A program made the position numbers and the translations under genes. Of a stretch of DNA of 64,000 bases, positions 58,304 to 64,000 are shown in pieces. Under the pieces are notes generated by a model that was not told where the DNA came from, ran no database searches, and saw only the letters and a program-made list of their open reading frames with translations. Each line of letters opens with the position of its first letter. Positions within the stretch are counted from its first letter, which is position 1. Source of the DNA: Trissonchulus latispiculum (lineage: Eukaryota > Nematoda > Enoplea > Enoplida > Ironidae); assembly GCA_030248195.1 (NCBI GenBank), contig JASAND010013136.1, positions 56,578 to 120,577 of the forward strand, in the 5' to 3' direction.

Positions 58304-58585
58304 CAGGCCCGCACCCAGGATTTTGAAAAGGGGGGGGTCCAAGGTAAAACGTAGCGGGGGGTCTGGGGGACGGAGCCCCCCAGAAGTTGAAGAATTTTTG
58401 CATTTTTGCCAAAAAACAGTACATTGGACGTTTATTTCTTGCAAAAAGTGAATTATCGCGCCGCAGGCGCGAAAATTTTTTAAAAATAGCTATTTTTGCC
58501 ATAAAAATAGCAAAAGTTTTCCATATTGTCATCCCAAAAGGGGGGGCCTAGACCCCTTGAACCCCCACCCCTGTGTGCGGCCTTG
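58304..58585. mobile_element. hAT-like MITE with 8-bp target duplication TCTCAACG
   Basis: TCTCAACG occurs at 58296-58303 and 58586-58593. The ends are CAGGCCCGCACCCAGG and, inverted, CAAGGCCGCACACAGG. The interior has G/C runs and a GCGCCGCAGGCGCGAAAATT block and no coding capacity. Confidence 0.85.
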
Positions 58586-59039
58586 TCTCAACGTTATAAA
58601 CGTTATAAACGCTTTTAGCGTCGAATTGCTGCGTTTTAAGGGTTTTTAAACAATGTTAAGAGTCTTAGCTTCATTTTACGTTGTTTCATCGAACTGCGGT
58701 GTGAAGGTATGAACAGCTGGCGAAAAATATTTACGCAGGGGGTCTGGGGGGCGCGTCATTCTTGTAGTATGTATATATTGGACCTGTGTTGATTTAAAGT
58801 CAATGATCTCATGAAAGTGTTCACGTTTTCATGCCTATACCTCTCTTGCAACATTTCGTTCGTTGAACTGAAGTGTATCTATGCATCTCTGATTTTCTCT
58901 TTAGAGAATAAATGGCACTGTTCTGTCGCAAACATGAGGAGGACACAAGCGTATAAAATAGAGCGAAACCTACCACTAAATGATTTGAACTGATGTAGTC
59001 AAAACTTATATACTCTTGCAAGAATTGTAGTTAATGGCT

Positions 59040-59345
59040 TTTTTAGTGGGGGGGGGGCGCCCCACCTACTTTTTGGGGCCCCCACACTCGACCTCTCCGC
59101 CCCCCCCCACACTCGGCCCCACCTCCACTTTTTTGGCTTCCCCCACACACTATAAGGTGCCAAGAAAATGCCAAATTTTAAAGATTTTTGGTCAAAATTT
59201 CCAAAAATTTTCCTGCTACGCCCGGATTTTTTTGTCAAAAATCGTCTAGTTTGGTACTCAGACTGAATTTTTGAGCACTTTTTAGCATAGTTATAGCCGT
59301 ATATATAGAAAACAGGCTATTTTTAAGGCTTCCCCCCACTTCCCC
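59040..59345. mobile_element. C/G-run MITE (AGTGGGGG family)
   Basis: It begins TTTAGTGGGGGGGG and carries the complete family body (CACTATAAGGTGCCAAGAAA; TAGCATAGTTATAGCCGTAT; GAAAACAGGCTATTTTTA), then a C-rich end. Confidence 0.6.
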
Positions 59346-59467
59346 ACCCCCACATTTTCGCCTAGAAAAAGCCCAATTTCTTAAAGGTCCTATTTACCAC
59401 TTACTGATTCTCATGAGCTGGCTCTGACTATTTCTATACGATTATATACGTTTTTCTTCCTGTTTAG

Positions 59468-59566
59468 GATTGGAAGCGGATCCTGAACCCGTATCGAAGA
59501 AAGCTAAACCTGAAAAGGTTTTGCTCCTAAAACCCTTCCTGACCTGAAGGCGCTGAAGAGGCCAGG
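59468..59566 (+). CDS. Exon of a Lys/Pro-rich protein with a one-base frame break
   Basis: Acceptor TTTTTCTTCCTGTTTAG precedes 59468 and donor GTAAAG follows 59566. The first half reads LEADPEPVSKKAKPEK in one frame; the second half reads FAPKTLPDLKALKRPG in the next. The switch falls at GGTTTTGC, where one more T would keep one frame. The second frame leaves two bases that match the phase of the exon at 60944. A sequencing slip in the T run, a real frameshift, or use of the weak donor GTTTTG at 59518 are alternatives. Basic clusters (KKAK) look like nuclear-localisation signals. Family not recognised. Confidence 0.5.
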
Positions 59567-60943
59567 GTAAAGCATTGTTTTGTTACAATTTTACAATCTC
59601 GTACTGTCCTATGTTAAGCCAAAATTTATTGGGTGGGTGCGAAGTTGCCCCACCCCCATCGACGGGGGACTCCTCACCAAAAATAGGGGGCATATTTTCT
59701 CGTGTTTTTGTACGTTTTTTCATGTAACAACTGCCAAAATCACTAGAAAATGACTTATATTGGGTGTTTGTAAGCTGACATATATATAGCGAAAATTTCG
59801 TTAGAAAACGGCGAAGCCGGAAAATGTTATCTGTTATAAGGAATTTTTCAGAAATCTCTTGCTAATCAGAATTTCGTGTGAAGAGTTTATGTGAAAGCTG
59901 CGTCCAAATCCTGGCTTATTTCTAGGCCAAAATTTATGGGAGGAGTTATGGGGGATGGTCGAAGATGCCCCTCATGACTCACCAAAAATGTGGGTGGGCA
60001 TATTTTTGAGAAAATTTGCTACTTTTTAGGGTTTTTTCTGCAAAAATTGTCAAAAACGGCTAAAAATGATTACCTATATGCAATATATACATCCGGAAAA
60101 CTCTTTACAAATTTGGGCTCATTTAAAAGCTCTAAGCTAGTAGAGCAAAACTTGTTCTTGATTCGTTACTCAGAAATGGTCTGCGAAGGAAAGTTATTCC
60201 CAGGTTAACCTCCAATTGGCCAATTGGGCACTTTTGGCACCTATTTAACTGGCATTTTTTAAAGTGGAGAGAGCTACCTCCCTTCCGCCTCCCCCGTAGG
60301 GAGGGGGTTGGGGTGCAATCCCAAGGTATAAGTATACCCAAATGTTAAGCTAAAAATGAGCCATTTTAAGGTAAAAGTAAAAATTCAGTTTTTAAGCTCA
60401 TAATGAGCTTTTAAGTACGGAAATTTGTTCAAAATTGAGAAAATTGGTAAAATGACGCTGCCATAGCAATAAAAAGGCACTTTACACCTGAAAACTTCCT
60501 TGATGATGGAGCTTCATTTGGTTGTATGTTTGATAACTTATGTAAACAAAGAAATTAGGGAAGCTTTCAATGGTTAAAGTCCACCTTAGAGTTTTATTAT
60601 TTAGTGAATTTAGGAAATAGCACGGGCTTTGGAAAGCCTTGACCACGATAATAATTTAACGGTCAATAACTTGAATTTGATGCATATGTGGGCTAAAATC
60701 CGAGTTAAACTTTATAAACTCCTTATAATATACCATGTAGGCTACACAATAAGTGAAAATGAGCAAAAACAAAGATGGTCAAAAAGTCGGCTAAAAATGG
60801 ACATATGCATCCAAGTAGTGAAAAGATATTTACACTAGAATCAGTTAAGCTACTTTTGGTCGAATCTGACGAGTCCTTTACTCCGGAGCTGCAGCATGGA
60901 GGTTGGCGTATGCGAAGTGTTACGATTTTGTTGTTTGTTTTAG
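59567..60943 (+). other. Putative intron between the two + exons
   Basis: AT-rich DNA with phrases such as CAAAAATGTGGGTGGGCATA and its variants (59680, 59990) that look like an old MITE. A possible further small exon at 60840-60900 (protein-like VKLLLVESDESFTPELQHGG) does not fit the phase of the exon at 60944. Confidence 0.35.
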
Positions 60944-61226
60944 TGGACCACTTGCTCAGGAAAAGCCTGTCAGCAGTAAGTTGCAGCATGCTTCGCTTCC
61001 CAGTCCTATTGAGCGGAAGAAGCCACGTCTGTCTTTTGATGGAAGTCCCGCAGAAGTCAATTCTAAACCACATCGAAGCTCTCTGGATCAGGTTGTTTCA
61101 GAGCCTTCGGATTCCTCACCTGGCGTATCTCCCTCATCGACTGTCACTGCAAAGCCTAGGGAAAGAACAAGTTCCACTTCAGGACACAAACAAAGTACGA
61201 TAATGCAATGCCAGTCAAGTGTCTAA
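60944..61226 (+). CDS. Exon of a Ser/Pro/Lys-rich disordered protein
   Basis: Acceptor TTGTTGTTTGTTTTAG precedes 60944. The frame fits the second half of the exon at 59468 and encodes GPLAQEKPVSSKLQHASLPS, IERKKPRLSFDGSPAEVNS and SEPSDSSPGVSPSSTVTAKP, a composition typical of a disordered nuclear or signalling protein, with a basic patch ERKKPR. It may end at a donor GTACGA after about 61193 or at TAA (61224-61226). A second + frame is also open over 60775-61203, but its translation has no such bias. Family not recognised. Confidence 0.55.
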
Positions 61227-62005
61227 AATAGATGTTTTGGTGCTAGGCACAGTACCACGGAAGTTTTTGCTGCAGCAGGGGGTCCCCTGAAATCGACCGT
61301 CCCCGGAAAATAACTTCCCTCTCCGAAATTCCCCACTCCAAGAATATTTGCTTCCCCCCATTTTTCGTGCACAAAATTTTTTACCAAATAAGCAAATTTT
61401 CAAAGCGTTTAGAAACGTCGGAGATTTTCCATAAAACTGGCTATTTTTAGCCTAAATCTTGTCAGTTTTGAGAACGTTTTGCGTTCCTATCTGCAAAAAG
61501 CCCAAAAATAACTATTTTGGCACATTTTTTGCAAAAAATCTCCCCCCCCCCAATATTGTCCCTATGTTTTCGACCTTGTTGAGTTCAAATGTCTGAAAAT
61601 GCTTCTATTTTGCGAATAGTTGCTCATAGGGGTTTTCTGGGTGACTTTTACGTGACATGACTTTTAAATTCGTTTTTCAATGCAGCTTTTCTTTAACTTT
61701 TCGTTAACTTTTCGTTAGCGTATATAAGCTGAAGTTGTATATAAATAAGTTGTGCGCTTTAGCGAAAAACGGATTTCATTTTCGTGTTCTTATGACCGAC
61801 TCAGAAAACCGTATATGCAATGCTTCATTAAAATCGGCTACAAAAAATTTGAATCAAATTACCCTTTGGTTTCCCCTAGCGAATCAAAAAATCGAATTGG
61901 CGAATTGGAGAAATTTTGCGAGAAATCCCTAATTCAGCGTGGTCGAAAACATCCCTTGCCAATTTAACTCATTTAGGCTAATGCCAATTAGGCCAATGCC
62001 TAATC

Positions 62006-62342
62006 AGGGTATTTTGCCCCCCCCCAAATCGACCTTCCCCCTCCCGAAAATGCCATTCCCCCCGAAATCGCCCCCTCCCGGGATTTTTTGAGGGCCCAAA
62101 TTTTGCCAAAAATGGCCAAATTTTCGAAAATTTTCTGGCTTCGCCGGAGATTTTTTCGTAAAAATAGCTATTTTTAGCTTAAATCCAGGCATTTTTGAGA
62201 ACTTTTAACGTTTCACCATGCAAAATACGCCAAAAAATACCATTTTTTGGCTCATTTTGGGCAAAAAATCTTCCCCCCCCCCGAAAATGTCTCCCCCCCG
62301 GGAAGCCCCCCCCCCCCGGAAAAAAACCCCTAAAAATACCCT
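62006..62342. mobile_element. G/C-run MITE, CAGGGTATTTT family
   Basis: It starts CAGGGTATTTTGCCCCCCC and ends CCTAAAAATACCCTG. The body has GGCTTCGCCGGAGATTTTTT and TAGCTATTTTTAGCTTAAAT as in 37128, in the same orientation, and 41445, inverted. A diverged relative lies at 61250-61560. Confidence 0.6.
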
Positions 62343-62581
62343 GCTAGTTAGTGTAATTCACCATAACCCAACGACTTCTTATCTTTGGTCTAAAAATGTA
62401 TGCAAACGCAAATGAAAAGAGTGTTATCAAACCCGAAATATAATATTTCAAAAGGTTCGTTTATTTATATTTGCTTAAAGCATTTTGATTGGTAAGGTCA
62501 CGCACTAAGCGACACCGACATATTAAGCAATTCTAAGCCAGAGATGTGAACACAATACACGTAAGGGAGAACAGTTGTAGT

Positions 62582-62617
62582 TATTATAGGGGGGCGCGAT
62601 AGCGCTCCCCCATAATA
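62582..62617. repeat. Hairpin cap of composite element F
   Basis: TATTATAGGGGGGCGC and GCGCTCCCCCATAATA form a nearly perfect stem followed by TGGGTGTAAAAGGC, as at 27962. Confidence 0.8.
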
Positions 62618-63619
62618 TGGGTGTAAAAGGCTCAGCGCGGCCCTTAGAGACCCGTTCGAGCACCGTGCCAGCTATATACTCAACCAAACTAGACAAATTT
62701 GGTACCGTTGGAATCAGCACGACGAGTACAACAAGTAGCAAAAAAGTTTTGGTCAAAATTTTCAACTTTGAAAATTTTCGATTCCGGACAAGTTAGTTTA
62801 ATCTGTTACTTTTTTCCGTGAAGTCACGCTTGGACAAGCAGTTTTAGTCTAACTCACAAACTGAACGATCTGGGCATTTTCAGCCGGTGAAGTTTGGTTT
62901 TTCTGAGAGTAGTATTTGTGTTAACGTACCTTTTGGACAATTTTCCGCTGCCCGGCCCGGCCGGCCACCTGTGCGGCCGGCCAAAGGTGGCTTGACCGCT
63001 AAGATGGCCAAAAAAGGCCAATTTCGTGTCACGGCTACAGGGCTCAGGCAACACGCTAGAGAGACGCGGCTTGTTGCATAGGAAACTTTGGGATGGGTAG
63101 CGTGTCATAACGAGGGCGATTTTTGATATCTGTCCGGGATCGTTCAGGCGGCCGGCCCAAAGTTGGTCCGGCCAAATAGCCATTTTCGGAAAATTTCGAA
63201 GTTCCAACTCTACAGGAAATAGTCAAAAATAGGCCTAATTATGCTGTTTTGGGCCATATAGTGGGACGCATGTAAGGGTTATCGGGGTCGCTGAACGCGA
63301 TGAGCATAATCGCAGCGCTGTGCGGTGCTGCTATCGTGCTGTACTGTTATGCAGCAACCATTGCACGCTGTCTGTAGACTTACTGTAAACGGCTCAACAT
63401 ATGAAACTTGGTGATAATTGTGTCTGTAGTAAGGGGGAACTGTAGCTATGTTAGCTGGTGTACTCTCTAGCTTCCACTGTGCTGTATGTGCTGTCCCAAA
63501 ACACAGCACCGTCGATAACAAGTTATTCATTTGTCACTGGCATTTGAAATTCGGCACACAGATAGTTTAGGATATGACAAACTATTATAGATAGGTGTCG
63601 TATACTTATTACGATGTTA
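62618..63619 (-). repeat. Distal segment of composite element F
   Basis: It is collinear with 28000-28960 throughout (GAGCACCGTGCCAGCT, CGGCCGGCCAAAGG versus diverged forms, GGTTATCGGGGTCGCTGAAC). Open frames in it (for example 62887-63081) also occur in the E copy with disruptions and are not genes. Confidence 0.75.
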
Positions 63620-63979
63620 CTATTGGTTGCGCTGCAGTAGAGTGCTGCTGAAGTACAGCATGGCCTATAACTAGCTACACAAAAGTTGCAATCGTCTGAA
63701 ATTCTGCAGGCACGTGCACAATAGCATTGAAAATCATGCCGTATAAGTCTCCTTTTTTGGCAGTGACGTTTGCCTCTGGTTGCGAAGCTGTAGAATGCTG
63801 CTCAGGTACAGCACGGCCTATAACTAGCTGCAGATACGTTGCAATTGTCCAAAATTTCGCATATAACTGCAGAAAAGCAATTGAAATCGTGCCGTATAAG
63901 TTTATGTAATGTCGATGATATAATTTGCATCTGGTTGCGCTGCAGTGCGAGATTGTTGCTCAAGTACAGCAACGGCCTA
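63620..63979 (+). repeat. Tandem array, CTGCAGTAGAG satellite, diverged units
   Basis: Marker variants at 63636, 63787 and 63940 are about 152 bp apart. Units are more diverged than at 33429. Confidence 0.8.
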
Positions 63980-64000
63980 ATTATGTAGGGGCGCGATAGC
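63980..64000. repeat. Hairpin cap, cut by window end
   Basis: ATTATGTAGGGGCGCGATAGC is the left stem and loop of a cap like that at 20335; the right stem lies outside the window. Confidence 0.6.

Noticed and set aside
60839..60900. Extra small exon VKLLLVESDESF
   Set aside because: Borders are plausible, but its end phase does not fit the exon at 60944 and the intervening intron would be only about 43 bp with a poor donor.

Overview
This is a 64-kb piece of an invertebrate animal nuclear genome. Evidence: spliced exons with AG/GT borders, tRNA-derived SINEs, hAT- and TTAA-type MITEs, long satellites, AT-rich intergenic DNA and no long open frames. I cannot name the organism; a repeat-rich marine invertebrate such as a sponge is only a guess. 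No tRNA, rRNA, phage, plasmid or CRISPR feature is seen.

Genes are few and fragmented. At the left edge (3-176, +) is the C-terminal end of a protein with an acidic tail. Between 2375 and 5444 (-) four exons with matching splice phases encode the start of a secreted, cysteine-rich, N-glycosylated protein that I do not recognise. At 44496-44594 (-) is one exon of an oxysterol-binding-protein-related (ORP) gene, carrying the KPFNPLLGET signature but broken by one extra base. At 59468-61226 (+) are two exons of a Ser/Pro/Lys-rich protein, one with a one-base frame break. Weaker exon candidates lie near 9.2, 15.2, 21.5, 38.0 and 40.6 kb. A type III hammerhead ribozyme with a complete catalytic core sits at 763-819.

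Most of the window (about 16-37 kb and 41-64 kb) is a repeating construction. A long fold-back head with conserved ends (ACAAG...TGCTCC) is followed by an array of tandem units, most 144-154 bp long, then a conserved distal segment, then a short GC-rich hairpin cap (CATATTATAGGGG...CCCCTATAATA). This order occurs at least five times with different array sequences. Twice it appears mirrored, as hairpin-array-fold-back-array-hairpin. It resembles Helentron-associated or 'pearl' non-autonomous elements, but the multi-module fold-back heads and the palindromic caps may define a separate group.

Layered on this are hAT-like MITEs with perfect 8-bp target duplications (6.5, 13.2, 36.2, 45.3 and 58.3 kb), TTAA-type elements (1.0-3.1, 12.1, 16.5 and 38.1 kb), a 288-bp SINE-like retroposon with an (AAC)n tail, a 1.44-kb near-palindrome filled with CCGG sites (29.4-30.8 kb), and long microsatellites. 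Several MITE families share a design: conserved ends around an interior of one short iterated motif (CTGAAA, GGAGCTCC, ATTGCCGGCAAT, TTTAAGG, TTTCGC).
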